A stretch of 63,432 nucleotides of DNA from the NCBI GenBank assembly GCA_011959405.1, contig BLLX01000005.1, positions 1 to 63,432 on the forward strand, in the 5' to 3' direction. Position numbers and translations under genes: made by a program. Shown here in pieces: positions 27,291-36,429 of the stretch. Source of the stretch: Muribaculaceae bacterium. GTDB taxonomy: Bacteria > Bacteroidota > Bacteroidia > Bacteroidales > Muribaculaceae. The first letter of the stretch is position 1. Each line of letters begins with the position of its first letter. Under the pieces are notes generated by a model, which made no database searches, had not been told where the DNA came from, and saw nothing but the letters and a program-made list of their open reading frames with translations.

Positions 27291-29519
27291 ATGGAATTAA
27301 ACACCATTTTCACCGACGGAGTGTGGTCTCGTGAGATTAACGTGGCAGACTTCGTAAGTAAAAACATTGTACCTTACACAGGCGACGCTTCTTTTCTGAA
27401 GGGTCCGACAGAGCGCACCAGGCGTGTCTGGGATATCTGTTTGCAAGCCCTCGAGGAAGAACGCCGCAACAATGGTGTTCGTTCCATTGATGCTGAGGTT
27501 ATATCCACAATCACGTCTCATAAAGCCGGGTATATCGACCGTGATAACGAGCTTATCGTCGGATTGCAGACTGACGAGCTGCTCCGGCGTGCCATCAAGC
27601 CTTTCGGCGGTATAAAAGTGGTGGAAAAGGCTTGCTTGGAAAACGGTGTAGAACTGCCGGCTAAGGTAAAAGATATTTTTGCGCATTACCGCAAGACGCA
27701 TAATGACGGTGTGTTTGATGTATACACCGAAGAGATACGCCGTTTCCGGTCGCTCGGATTTCTGACAGGTCTGCCTGACAACTATGCGCGCGGCCGTATC
27801 ATCGGCGACTATCGCCGTCTGGCTCTATATGGAGTGGATCGCCTGATTGAAGCCAAGCATCAGGACCTGCTCCGGCTGTGTGGCCCGATGACCGACGCCA
27901 CCATACGTCTGCGGGAAGAAGTGTCCGAGCAGATCAAGGCTTTGTCTGAAATCAAGACCATGGGTGAATATTACGGGCTTGATCTCGGCCGCCCGGCCAC
28001 ATCGGCCCAGGAGGCTGTCCAGTGGGTGTATATGGCCTATCTGGCTGCTGTCAAAGAGCAGGACGGCGCGGCGATGTCGCTGGGCAATGTCAGCTCATTT
28101 CTTGATATTTTTATCGAATATGATCTGGCTCACGGTAAAATTGACGAGACTTTCGCCCAGGAACTGATAGACCAGTTTGTGATCAAACTCCGTATGGTGC
28201 GTCATCTGCGCATGTCGTCTTACAATGATATATTTGCCGGAGATCCCACATGGGTGACGGAAGCGCTTGGAGGACGTTTCAATGATGGCCGTGTGAAAGT
28301 GACCAAGACATCGTTCAGGTTCCTGCAGACCCTCTACAATCTCGGCCCGAGCCCCGAGCCTAACATGACAGTGCTCTGGAGTCCCGATCTGCCAGAAGGG
28401 TTCAAGGATTTTTGTGCGAAGGTAAGTGTGGACACCAGCTCCATACAGTATGAAAACGATGACCTGATGCGCGAGGTGCGCAATTGTGATGACTACGGTA
28501 TAGCATGCTGTGTGAGCTATCAGGCCATAGGCCGTCAGATCCAGTTCTTCGGAGCGCGTGCGAATCTGGCCAAGGCTCTGCTGCTTGCAATAAACGGCGG
28601 CAGATGTGAAAATACCGGCACAGTGATGATTGAGGGCATTCCGGTGCTGACGTCCGACGAACTGCACTTTGAAGAAGTGATGGCCAACTACAAAAAGGTG
28701 CTGACCGAAGTGGCCCGTGTGTATAATGAAGCGATGAACATCATACATTATATGCATGACAAATACTACTACGAGAAAGCCCAGATGGCTTTCGTCGATA
28801 CCAACCCCCGTATCAATCTCGCTTACGGTGTGGCAGGATTGTCCATCGCTATAGATTCGCTGTCGGCAATCAAGAATGCTAAAGTCAAGGCGCGCCGCAA
28901 TGAGATCGGCCTGACTGAAAGTTTTGATATCGAGGGCGAATTTCCTTGTTTCGGCAACAATGACGACCGTGTTGATCATCTTGGCGTGGACCTGGTGTAT
29001 TATTTCAGCGAGGAACTGAAAAAATTGCCGGTATATAAAGATGCCCGTCCGACATTGTCGCTTCTTACCATCACATCCAATGTGATGTATGGCAAAAAAA
29101 CCGGCGCTACGCCCGACGGCCGCGCCAAGGGAGTGCCGTTCGCTCCCGGAGCCAATCCCATGCACGGTAGAGACAAGAAAGGCGCTATTGCTTCTCTTAG
29201 CTCGGTAGCCAAACTCCGCTACCGCGATTCACAGGACGGCATATCCAATACGTTCAGCATAATTCCGAAATCTCTCGGTCCCACGGACGCCGAGAGGGTG
29301 GAAAATCTGGTGACCATGATGGACGGATACTTCACCAAGGGCGCGCATCATCTGAATGTCAATGTCCTTAACCGCGAAATGCTGCTTGACGCCATGGAAC
29401 ATCCAGAAAAATATCCTCAGCTCACCATAAGGGTGAGCGGCTATGCCGTGAATTTCGTGAAACTGAGCCGTGAGCATCAGCTGGAGGTTATCAGCCGTTC
29501 GTTCCACGAGAGCATGTAA
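27291..29519 (+). CDS. pflB: Pyruvate formate-lyase (glycyl radical enzyme)
   Basis: Anaerobic cleavage of pyruvate with CoA to acetyl-CoA and formate. The adjacent catalytic cysteines are Cys406-Cys407 ([10 protein letters not shown]), and the radical-bearing glycine is Gly717 in RVSGYAV near the C-terminus. Length 742 fits PflB. The cysteine pair distinguishes it from diol dehydratases and choline lyase. The activase gene follows after 8 bases. The 46-base gap to purT has no clear promoter, so it may be co-transcribed with the regulator and purT. Confidence 0.97.
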   Translation: MELNTIFTDGVWSREINVADFVSKNIVPYTGDASFLKGPTERTRRVWDICLQALEEERRNNGVRSIDAEVISTITSHKAGYIDRDNELIVGLQTDELLRRAIKPFGGIKVVEKACLENGVELPAKVKDIFAHYRKTHNDGVFDVYTEEIRRFRSLGFLTGLPDNYARGRIIGDYRRLALYGVDRLIEAKHQDLLRLCGPMTDATIRLREEVSEQIKALSEIKTMGEYYGLDLGRPATSAQEAVQWVYMAYLAAVKEQDGAAMSLGNVSSFLDIFIEYDLAHGKIDETFAQELIDQFVIKLRMVRHLRMSSYNDIFAGDPTWVTEALGGRFNDGRVKVTKTSFRFLQTLYNLGPSPEPNMTVLWSPDLPEGFKDFCAKVSVDTSSIQYENDDLMREVRNCDDYGIACCVSYQAIGRQIQFFGARANLAKALLLAINGGRCENTGTVMIEGIPVLTSDELHFEEVMANYKKVLTEVARVYNEAMNIIHYMHDKYYYEKAQMAFVDTNPRINLAYGVAGLSIAIDSLSAIKNAKVKARRNEIGLTESFDIEGEFPCFGNNDDRVDHLGVDLVYYFSEELKKLPVYKDARPTLSLLTITSNVMYGKKTGATPDGRAKGVPFAPGANPMHGRDKKGAIASLSSVAKLRYRDSQDGISNTFSIIPKSLGPTDAERVENLVTMMDGYFTKGAHHLNVNVLNREMLLDAMEHPEKYPQLTIRVSGYAVNFVKLSREHQLEVISRSFHESM

Positions 29520-29527
29520 GCCGACAG

Positions 29528-30253
29528 ATGATCAACGTACACTCCTATGAAAGTATGGGAACATTCGACGGGCCGGGTCTCCGGCTCGTCGTTTTCCTGC
29601 AGGGATGTCCTTTTCGTTGCCTTTATTGCGCAAACCCTGATACGATAAACCTACAGGGTGGGGTGCCCACCGTGACAGACGAAATCCTGTCTATGGCAAT
29701 AGATCAGAAACCGTTTTTCGGTCGGCGCGGCGGAATCACGTTCTCAGGCGGCGAGCCTACCCTACAGGCCGCCGAACTGTTGCCGCTGTTCAGGCGGCTT
29801 AAAGAAGCGGGCATACATATATGCCTGGATTCGAACGGTGCCATACGTACGCCTGCTGTCGACGAACTGCTCGGGCTTACGGATCTTGTGCTACTTGATG
29901 TAAAGCAGTTCAATCCTGCTGCTCATAAAGCTCTGACGGGGGTGTCCAATGCCAACACCCTTGCCACGGCCCGGTGGCTGCGTGACCATGGACGGCCTAT
30001 GTGGCTTCGTTATGTTCTTGTGCCGGGAATCAGCGACAATCCGGCAGACATTGAAGCCCTTTGCCGGGAATTCGGAACGTATGAAAACATAGAGCGCGTT
30101 GAAATCCTTCCGTATCATACACTGGGGGTGCACAAATACGCCGCCATGGGCCTGGATTATAAACTGAAAGACATTCCTAAAAACACCCCGGAGCAACTTG
30201 ATATGGCCCGTGCGTTATTTTCCCGATATTTCTCCGATGTGATTGTCAACTGA
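29528..30253 (+). CDS. pflA: Pyruvate formate-lyase activating enzyme
   Basis: Radical SAM enzyme that installs the glycyl radical on PflB. Its cluster motif is Cys27-X3-Cys31-X2-Cys34 (CPFRCLYC), preceded by the family block MGTFDGPGLRLVVFLQG; further motifs are TFSGGEPTLQ and LLDVKQFNP. Length 241 is typical. It lies 8 bases after pflB, so the two form one transcript. Confidence 0.97.
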   Translation: MINVHSYESMGTFDGPGLRLVVFLQGCPFRCLYCANPDTINLQGGVPTVTDEILSMAIDQKPFFGRRGGITFSGGEPTLQAAELLPLFRRLKEAGIHICLDSNGAIRTPAVDELLGLTDLVLLDVKQFNPAAHKALTGVSNANTLATARWLRDHGRPMWLRYVLVPGISDNPADIEALCREFGTYENIERVEILPYHTLGVHKYAAMGLDYKLKDIPKNTPEQLDMARALFSRYFSDVIVN

Positions 30254-30305
30254 GATAATATTAATAAAATAGGTTAATGATGTCGCGGACATTGTGAAAT
30301 GTTAG

Positions 30306-30343
30306 TATCTTTGGAGCATCTCTGACGGTAATGTGTATATTTG
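30306..30343 (+). promoter_or_regulatory. Candidate tandem -7 boxes upstream of rmlA
   Basis: Two exact TAnnTTTG boxes occur: TATCTTTG at 30306-30313 and TATATTTG at 30336-30343. The TTTG of the first lies 22 bases before the second and may serve as its -33 element. A 12-base palindrome, GCAGTGCACTGC (30344-30355), follows immediately and would form a hairpin in the leader. Confidence 0.5.
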
Positions 30344-30398
30344 GCAGTGCACTGCTGCCGGCGGAGGTTAGCAAGGTTTGATTAACCCACATTAGAGT

Positions 30399-31307
30399 AT
30401 GAAAGGAATTGTGTTGGCCGGTGGATCCGGAACCCGCTTGTATCCGATAACAAAAGGCGTGTCAAAGCAGTTGCTGCCTATATATGACAAGCCTATGATA
30501 TATTATCCTATTTCGGTGCTGATGCTCGCCGGCATAAGGGATATACTTGTTATCACCACACCTCATGATCTGCCATCTTTCCGGCGTCTGCTCGGCGATG
30601 GCTCTGATTTTGGAGTAAGGCTTGAATATGCGGTCCAGCCATCGCCTGACGGTCTGGCTCAGGCATTTATTATAGGCGATGAATTTATCGGTGACGATGC
30701 GGTGTGTCTGGTGCTGGGTGACAATATTTTTCACGGCAGCTATTTCGTGCCGAAACTGACCCAAGCCGTACGTGATGCCGAGGACAACGACAATGCTACC
30801 ATCTTCGGATACTGGGTCAATGATCCGGAAAGGTACGGTGTGGCTGAGTTTGATGCGGAAGGAAACTGTGTGTCTCTTGAGGAAAAGCCGAGCAAGCCTA
30901 AATCCCATTATGCTGTGGTAGGGTTGTATTTCTATCCTAATTCTGTGGTGAAGAAAGCAAAGGAAATAAAGCCTTCGGCAAGGGGCGAACTGGAGATAAC
31001 GACATTGAACCAGGCATATCTCGATGAGCAGAAGCTGAAAATACAGCTGCTGGGCCGTGGATTCGCGTGGCTCGATACAGGGACTCACGACTCTCTGGCA
31101 GAGGCGTCCATTTATGTGGAGGTCCTTGAGAAAAGGCAGGGCCTGAAGATTGGCTGTCTGGAAGGAATAGCCTACCGCAAAGGCTGGATTTCCAGAGACC
31201 GTATCATCGGGCTGGCGCAGCCAATGATCAGAAATGATTATGGTAAATACCTGATAAAGGTAGTGGAGGAAATCGATAGCGCCGGTTTTCAGAATCTGTA
31301 TGAATAG
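30399..31307 (+). CDS. rmlA: Glucose-1-phosphate thymidylyltransferase
   Basis: Makes dTDP-glucose from dTTP and glucose-1-phosphate, entry to dTDP-rhamnose and other deoxysugars. The N-terminal signature [20 protein letters not shown] is the nucleotide-binding loop with the catalytic Lys; VLGDNIFHG and [10 protein letters not shown] complete the pattern. Length 302 is that of RmlA (the longer RmlA type, not GlmU). rmlB follows after 19 bases. No rmlC or rmlD is in the window. Confidence 0.95.
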   Translation: MKGIVLAGGSGTRLYPITKGVSKQLLPIYDKPMIYYPISVLMLAGIRDILVITTPHDLPSFRRLLGDGSDFGVRLEYAVQPSPDGLAQAFIIGDEFIGDDAVCLVLGDNIFHGSYFVPKLTQAVRDAEDNDNATIFGYWVNDPERYGVAEFDAEGNCVSLEEKPSKPKSHYAVVGLYFYPNSVVKKAKEIKPSARGELEITTLNQAYLDEQKLKIQLLGRGFAWLDTGTHDSLAEASIYVEVLEKRQGLKIGCLEGIAYRKGWISRDRIIGLAQPMIRNDYGKYLIKVVEEIDSAGFQNLYE

Positions 31308-31326
31308 CTGATTTATATTATAAACG

Positions 31327-32427
31327 ATGATGGGTAAAAGAAATATATTGATTACAGGAGGTGCCGGATTCATCGGCAATCACGTGGTCCGCCTTTTTGT
31401 GAATAAATATCCGGAGTACAGAATTGTGAATCTTGACAAACTTACGTATGCCGGCAATCTGGAGAATCTCAAAGATGTGGAGGATGCGCCGAACTATGAC
31501 TTTGTCAGGGCTGATATTGTCGATTTGGACGATATGCGGCGTATATTCCGAGTGTATGACATTGACGGTGTAATACATCTGGCTGCCGAGAGCCACGTAG
31601 ACCGTTCGATTGCCGATCCGTTTGTGTTTGCGCGTACGAACGTATTGGGCACTTTGTCGCTGCTGCAGGCTGCCAAGGAGCACTGGGAGTCACGTCCAGA
31701 GGGCTACGGCGGTAAGCTGTTTTATCATATTTCCACGGATGAGGTCTATGGCGCCTTGTCGTTTGCTTCCGGCCGCACCGAGTCGCCTTATGGTGACGAG
31801 CTGTTTGTGGAAACGACAAAATATGATCCGCACAGCCCATATTCCGCATCGAAAGCGTCCAGCGATCATTTTGTTAGGTCGTATCATGACACATACGGGA
31901 TGCCGACTCTGATTACCAACTGTTCCAACAATTATGGGCCATATCAGTTTCCCGAGAAGCTCATACCGCTGTTTATCAATAATATCCGTCATGGTAAGCC
32001 ACTTCCGGTTTATGGCCGTGGGGAGAATGTACGTGACTGGCTGTTTGTCGAAGACCATGCCCGTGCCATTGATTTGATTTTTCATAAAGGCAACCCCTCA
32101 GAGACATACAACATAGGAGGATTCAACGAGTGGAAAAACATAGATCTGGTAAAGGTGGTGATCCGCACGGTGGACCGTCTGCTCGGAAATCCCGAAGGAC
32201 ATAGCGACAGTCTGATCACTTATGTGACAGATCGTAAGGGGCATGATCTGCGATATGCCATAGACTCGTCTAAACTCAAGCGTGAGCTTGGATGGGAGCC
32301 CTCGCTACAGTTTGAGGAGGGGATAGAAAAAACGGTCCGTTGGTATCTTGACAATCAGGAATGGATGGACAAGATCACTTCCGGAGAATATGAAAAGTAT
32401 TATGAAACTATGTATGGCAACCGCTGA
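31327..32427 (+). CDS. rmlB: dTDP-glucose 4,6-dehydratase
   Basis: Extended short-chain dehydrogenase converting dTDP-glucose to dTDP-4-keto-6-deoxyglucose. NAD site GGAGFIGNHVV, active-site block STDEVYGAL and catalytic YSASK. Length 366 is normal. Two consecutive ATGs open the gene (31327 and 31330) and either could be used. It is co-transcribed with rmlA. The products feed O-antigen, capsule or glycoprotein sugars. Confidence 0.96.
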   Translation: MMGKRNILITGGAGFIGNHVVRLFVNKYPEYRIVNLDKLTYAGNLENLKDVEDAPNYDFVRADIVDLDDMRRIFRVYDIDGVIHLAAESHVDRSIADPFVFARTNVLGTLSLLQAAKEHWESRPEGYGGKLFYHISTDEVYGALSFASGRTESPYGDELFVETTKYDPHSPYSASKASSDHFVRSYHDTYGMPTLITNCSNNYGPYQFPEKLIPLFINNIRHGKPLPVYGRGENVRDWLFVEDHARAIDLIFHKGNPSETYNIGGFNEWKNIDLVKVVIRTVDRLLGNPEGHSDSLITYVTDRKGHDLRYAIDSSKLKRELGWEPSLQFEEGIEKTVRWYLDNQEWMDKITSGEYEKYYETMYGNR

Positions 32428-32484
32428 AGCGTGTGTTGCCGGACTTTTTGGAGGGTGCGCGTTGTGATTACTGAAATTTTTCCG

Positions 32485-32492
32485 TAAATTTG
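32485..32492 (+). promoter_or_regulatory. -7 promoter box for fabD
   Basis: TAAATTTG matches TAnnTTTG exactly, about 48 bases before the fabD ATG. GTTG at 32461-32464 is 20 bases upstream and a weak -33. Confidence 0.6.
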
Positions 32493-32539
32493 CGCCGTTA
32501 AAAAGACTATAATTTAAGTAATCACGCAATTAATTGATT

Positions 32540-33418
32540 ATGAAAGCATTCGTATTTCCTGGCCAGGGTGCTCAGTTTGTGGGCATGGGTAAGGATCTGT
32601 ATGACAACAACGAAGAGGCCCGTGCGCTCTTTGAAAAAGCAAATGAAATTCTCGGTTTCCGTATCACTGACCTGATGTTTGAGGGTACTCCTGAAGACCT
32701 TAAGCAGACCAAGGTGACACAGCCGGCCATTTTCCTGCATTCGGTTATTCTGGCCAAGGCTCTGGGTGAGGAGTTTAAGCCCGACATGGTTGCCGGACAT
32801 TCGCTTGGCGAATTTTCCGCATTGGTAGCTGCCGGAGCGCTGAATTTTGAAGATGGTCTGAAGCTTGTTTCGGCCCGTGCGCAGGCAATGCAGAAAGCAT
32901 GTGAGAGCAATCCCTCCACCATGGCGGCTATTCTCGCTCTTCCCGATGAGGTGGTTGAAGAAGCATGTGCAGGAATTGAAGGTGTGGTTGTGTGCGCCAA
33001 CTATAACTGCCCCGGACAGCTTGTGATCTCTGGCGAGGTCGCTGCAATTGATGCCGCATGTGAGAAACTGCTTGCTGCAGGAGCCAAGAGGGCGCTCAAA
33101 TTACCTGTGGGCGGCGGTTTCCATTCTCCCTGTATGGAGCCTGCCCGTGCCGAGTTGGCAGCTGCTATCGAAGTGACTGAATTCCACACACCCGTCTGCC
33201 CCGTATATCAGAATGTAGACGCTCGTCCACACACTGATCCGGCAGAAATCAAGGCTAACCTGGTGGCACAGCTTACGGCTCCGGTACGTTGGACTCAGAC
33301 AGTCAAAAACATGATTTCCGACGGCGCTACTGAATTCGTTGAGGTAGGACCCGGCAAGGTGCTTCAGGGGCTTGTTCTCAAAATAGACCGTTCGGTGGCC
33401 GTCAGCGGCCATCAGTAA
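32540..33418 (+). CDS. fabD: Malonyl-CoA:ACP transacylase
   Basis: Loads malonyl groups onto acyl carrier protein for fatty-acid synthesis. The first residues FVFPGQGAQ and the nucleophile elbow GHSLGE (Ser88) are diagnostic; the catalytic His lies in GGGFHSP. Length 292 is standard. The other fab genes are not adjacent; it stands alone with its own promoter. Its 3' end overlaps the convergent phosphoethanolamine transferase gene by 17 bases. Confidence 0.96.
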   Translation: MKAFVFPGQGAQFVGMGKDLYDNNEEARALFEKANEILGFRITDLMFEGTPEDLKQTKVTQPAIFLHSVILAKALGEEFKPDMVAGHSLGEFSALVAAGALNFEDGLKLVSARAQAMQKACESNPSTMAAILALPDEVVEEACAGIEGVVVCANYNCPGQLVISGEVAAIDAACEKLLAAGAKRALKLPVGGGFHSPCMEPARAELAAAIEVTEFHTPVCPVYQNVDARPHTDPAEIKANLVAQLTAPVRWTQTVKNMISDGATEFVEVGPGKVLQGLVLKIDRSVAVSGHQ

Positions 33419-35129
33419 ATGACGGAGCGACCATATCCCACTTTTGCATCATCTCCAGATCATACTGAGTGAAGCCGGCGCGGATCAGATTGACGGATCT
33501 GTTGCGGTCGTTCAGAAATTGCCTGTGTGTCACAGGTTCGAATTTGCCTGAGGTAATGGCCGACTGAGGTTTGAGTCTCGGAGTAGCGATATCGGCCATG
33601 TCGAGTAAAGTGTGGGAGAACGATTCGCTTGACGATATTTCATCATGGCGTGCGGCGTGTGCCGCGCGCCATTTTTGTGGTTTTATGTTACGGTATTCTT
33701 CGTTGGCCCAAAGGATTAACGGCACATGCAACTGTGTGAATGTCGGCGACGGAGAGGCATGGAGGAAGCGTAGTCGTCCGTCATCGAATATATCTTCGCC
33801 ATGATCGCTTGTGTATAGCATGGCTCCGGGGCATCCGATAGTGTCGAGCCGTTGGATCAGTTGATACAGCAGACGGTCTGTGTGGCGTATCGTATTGTCG
33901 TAGGCATTGATCAGCTGGGTGCGGTTTGCCGGGGACGCATCGGCGGTCTTATCAGGGAGAAAAAACACGTCGCTGCGGTTATATCTGTCGTTGTAATTGA
34001 AATGAGAACCGTAGAGATGCAGCACTATCAGCACTTTCTGGTCCGGGATGGAAACGAGCAGCGAGTCCAAGTATGGCAGAATATCAAGGTCAGTAATGTT
34101 TTGTCCGTTGGCTGTTGCGTGTTGTTCCCTGATGAATATGGTGGTGTCGGCTTCTTCTCCGAAAAAGTCTATGAAGGATCTGTTGCGTGATTGCATGGAC
34201 AGAAAAGCCGTATGGAATCCGGCTTCTTTAAATGCCGTGATGATGGATTTGCTCACGTATATTGAGTCATTGTATTCATCGGCTTCGATTGTGCTCAGAA
34301 GCATTGGCACGGATTTATGGGTAGTGTTGGATTCAGACAGGACCTTTTCATATGCCACAAGAGAGTCTACTGTGTTGAGCAGGGGGGTGGTGAAGCGGTC
34401 ATATCCGAAAATCTGATAATTGTCAGCGCGCGATGTCTCTCCGACCACGGCGACGTAGATTTCTCTTGTTTTGTCGGGCGGGGTGTTGGATACATTGAAT
34501 GTATATTCACTGGACGTAGCGGCATAATTGTCGGTGCGTATTTTTCTGTGGACGGCTTCCTGCAGATTGAACAGTGCGTTCACTGGAAATATATCGTATT
34601 CCGCTTTATAATGAGGTATGAGGGAATATGATATGGCCATGGCTGCTGCTCCTGCCACCGCTGCTCCCAGTCCTGTTATGCGTGCGAAATGGCGCTGTCG
34701 GTGTGAGGTTCTGATTCCTCTTGTCCAGAAAATAATTCCAGCAGTTAGAACCGGCAGATACATTATCATAACGATTATGACTGCATTGGCGAGATTGCCG
34801 AGCAGTTCCATGGCTTCGGAGCTGTTGGTGGTAGCTACGTTCAGAAACATATCCACGGCGATTACAGAGCCGTCGGCGTAAAGATACAGAAGTACGATCT
34901 GAAACGCGGCAATCACGGTCAGTGGCAGGGATAGGACGATGTTGCGTCCGATGTTTCCGCTCCATGACATGAGCAGCAGATATATACCGGCCGGCAGCAG
35001 TATGTTTGCGGCTGCTGCTACCGGGGGCAGCTGGCCGGCCGCCGACAGGGCAACATTGGGGACGGCAAGCATCAAAGCTTGCGCCCAAATCAGAATGCCT
35101 GAAAATGTCTGTTGGTTAAAACGCTTCAT
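33402..35129 (-). CDS. Phosphoethanolamine transferase (EptA-like, lipid A modification)
   Basis: Inner-membrane enzyme of 575 residues, with about five N-terminal membrane helices (to about residue 165) and a periplasmic alkaline-phosphatase-fold domain. Motifs: VGETSRADNYQIFGY, the nucleophile Thr in ESNTTHKSVPML, and the metal-binding YTSDHGEDIFDDG. The family moves phosphoethanolamine from phosphatidylethanolamine to lipid A or other envelope glycans, lowering negative charge and sensitivity to cationic peptides. The exact acceptor is unproven. Its start overlaps the beta-barrel gene by 14 bases and its end overlaps fabD by 17. Confidence 0.88.
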   Translation of the reverse strand: MKRFNQQTFSGILIWAQALMLAVPNVALSAAGQLPPVAAAANILLPAGIYLLLMSWSGNIGRNIVLSLPLTVIAAFQIVLLYLYADGSVIAVDMFLNVATTNSSEAMELLGNLANAVIIVMIMYLPVLTAGIIFWTRGIRTSHRQRHFARITGLGAAVAGAAAMAISYSLIPHYKAEYDIFPVNALFNLQEAVHRKIRTDNYAATSSEYTFNVSNTPPDKTREIYVAVVGETSRADNYQIFGYDRFTTPLLNTVDSLVAYEKVLSESNTTHKSVPMLLSTIEADEYNDSIYVSKSIITAFKEAGFHTAFLSMQSRNRSFIDFFGEEADTTIFIREQHATANGQNITDLDILPYLDSLLVSIPDQKVLIVLHLYGSHFNYNDRYNRSDVFFLPDKTADASPANRTQLINAYDNTIRHTDRLLYQLIQRLDTIGCPGAMLYTSDHGEDIFDDGRLRFLHASPSPTFTQLHVPLILWANEEYRNIKPQKWRAAHAARHDEISSSESFSHTLLDMADIATPRLKPQSAITSGKFEPVTHRQFLNDRNRSVNLIRAGFTQYDLEMMQKWDMVAPSFTDGR

Positions 35130-36297
35130 TGATACTGAATATTAATCCGCTTTCGCCACGGCCGAAACCATAGTCAAGACGCACGTTGATGCGTTTTTTG
35201 AACTCCCAGCGGTAGCCGATGCCGAAGTTATATAGAATTTGTCCTCGAAATATCCCGTTGACTTTCGGAAATACCTCACCTATGCCGCCCCATATCACAA
35301 GTCCGTTTCTGCGCCAGATATGTTGCCGCAGTTCCACAGTCACGTCGGCCGAGCATTTGTCGTTATAGCGCCCTTCCCAATATCCGCGCATGGTGTAGCT
35401 GCCGCCGAATTTAGACATCAGGCCCCATGGGGTGTTGCCGTAGGTCAGACGGGTGTGTACGCGTGATGCCAGAATGGCGCCTTTCCATAGTTTCTGATAT
35501 TGACACAAGGTGATTTCGGTGAGTGAAAAGGCATATTTATTGCCGATAAATCGCGGGGCGAAAATCTGGTCCATACGCAGATACAGACCACTGTAGGCAT
35601 TGAACGGATTGTCGCGTGTGTCATATACGAGCGATGCGCCTATTCCGTCGGTAAAAGTGCGTGACTCCTGTCCTTCCCACAGTTCCGGACGGGTGATCTC
35701 TTTTCCGTTCAGAAAATCAAGCAGCAGTCTCGGACCTGCATACAGGTCCGGCGCTATACGAAACAGCAGCGAGAGGTCGGCGTTGGCATGCCAACGCTTG
35801 TAGCGGGTCTCGTTGGCGTTGTTGCTGTTCATTTTATATCCTATCCCCCAGAATTTGTCGGGAGCCGATTCAAATGAGAAATCGTATGTGAACTCTTTTC
35901 CTCTACGTCCGAAAATATTGTTGCCTCTCACGCCGACTTTGTAATAGCCGTTGATGGAGACGTCACCGTAAATATTCAGCTGGCTTGGCGGGGTGATGGT
36001 GTCGTTAAGATCTTTGCGGAACACACCGGCGGCAACAATACCTATGCCGAGTTTTGTATCGGATGTATAATATGGTCCGCCGATTATGCTGAAATCAAAT
36101 TTTTTAGCCGGGCGTGGCTTGTTGGCCGATCCGATATAGTCGGCTATGATCTGTACGAGGTCACGTTTGGTCGATTTGGGTTTGATACGGGGTTTGTAGG
36201 TCAGCGTTGTGTCGGGCAGAGCAGGCGATATCGAGTCATTTGCATGGCAGATAACCGCTGATAGGATGAATAATATGACAAACAGACATGAGCGCAC
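35116..36297 (-). CDS. Outer-membrane beta-barrel protein, BamA/Omp85 C-terminal type
   Basis: Signal peptide MRSCLFVILFILSAVICHA, a short linker, then a barrel of about 320 residues resembling the Omp85/bacterial surface antigen domain (FSIIGGPYYTSDTKLGIGIVAAG, LVYDTRDNPFNAYSGLYLRM, and a C-terminal GLIFSINEAF ending in Phe, the usual outer-membrane insertion signal). There are no POTRA domains, so it is not BamA itself; the function is unknown. The start is GTG with no better ATG nearby. It is transcribed into the phosphoethanolamine transferase gene with a 14-base overlap, which suggests a shared envelope role. Confidence 0.8.
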   Translation of the reverse strand: MRSCLFVILFILSAVICHANDSISPALPDTTLTYKPRIKPKSTKRDLVQIIADYIGSANKPRPAKKFDFSIIGGPYYTSDTKLGIGIVAAGVFRKDLNDTITPPSQLNIYGDVSINGYYKVGVRGNNIFGRRGKEFTYDFSFESAPDKFWGIGYKMNSNNANETRYKRWHANADLSLLFRIAPDLYAGPRLLLDFLNGKEITRPELWEGQESRTFTDGIGASLVYDTRDNPFNAYSGLYLRMDQIFAPRFIGNKYAFSLTEITLCQYQKLWKGAILASRVHTRLTYGNTPWGLMSKFGGSYTMRGYWEGRYNDKCSADVTVELRQHIWRRNGLVIWGGIGEVFPKVNGIFRGQILYNFGIGYRWEFKKRINVRLDYGFGRGESGLIFSINEAF

Positions 36298-36339
36298 GGA
36301 AAAAATAGGCTGAAAACGTGAAGTGTGTGAATTAAATAA

Positions 36340-36373
36340 GCAATGAGAATTCCTGAGTCGGAGTTCTCATTGC
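36340..36373 (-). terminator. Terminator after porU
   Basis: A 14-bp near-perfect stem (36340-36353 with 36360-36373, one mismatch) is followed on the minus strand by TTATTTAATT. It separates the rex-porU transcript from the beta-barrel gene. Confidence 0.8.
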
Positions 36374-36429
36374 CTATATAACAAGTTTTTGCAGTCTAAA
36401 GTTTGGAAGTGAATCGCTCAGGCAGGCTG

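Noticed and set aside
28095-29165. A 356-codon open frame antisense to pflB
   Set aside because: Same reasoning: the plus-strand gene is certain, and the antisense product resembles no family I know.
30292-30307. TTGTGAAATGTTAGTA as a Rex operator near pflA/rmlA
   Set aside because: Only the left half (TTGTGA) is present; the inverted TCACAA half is missing, and it lies downstream of pflBA rather than before it.
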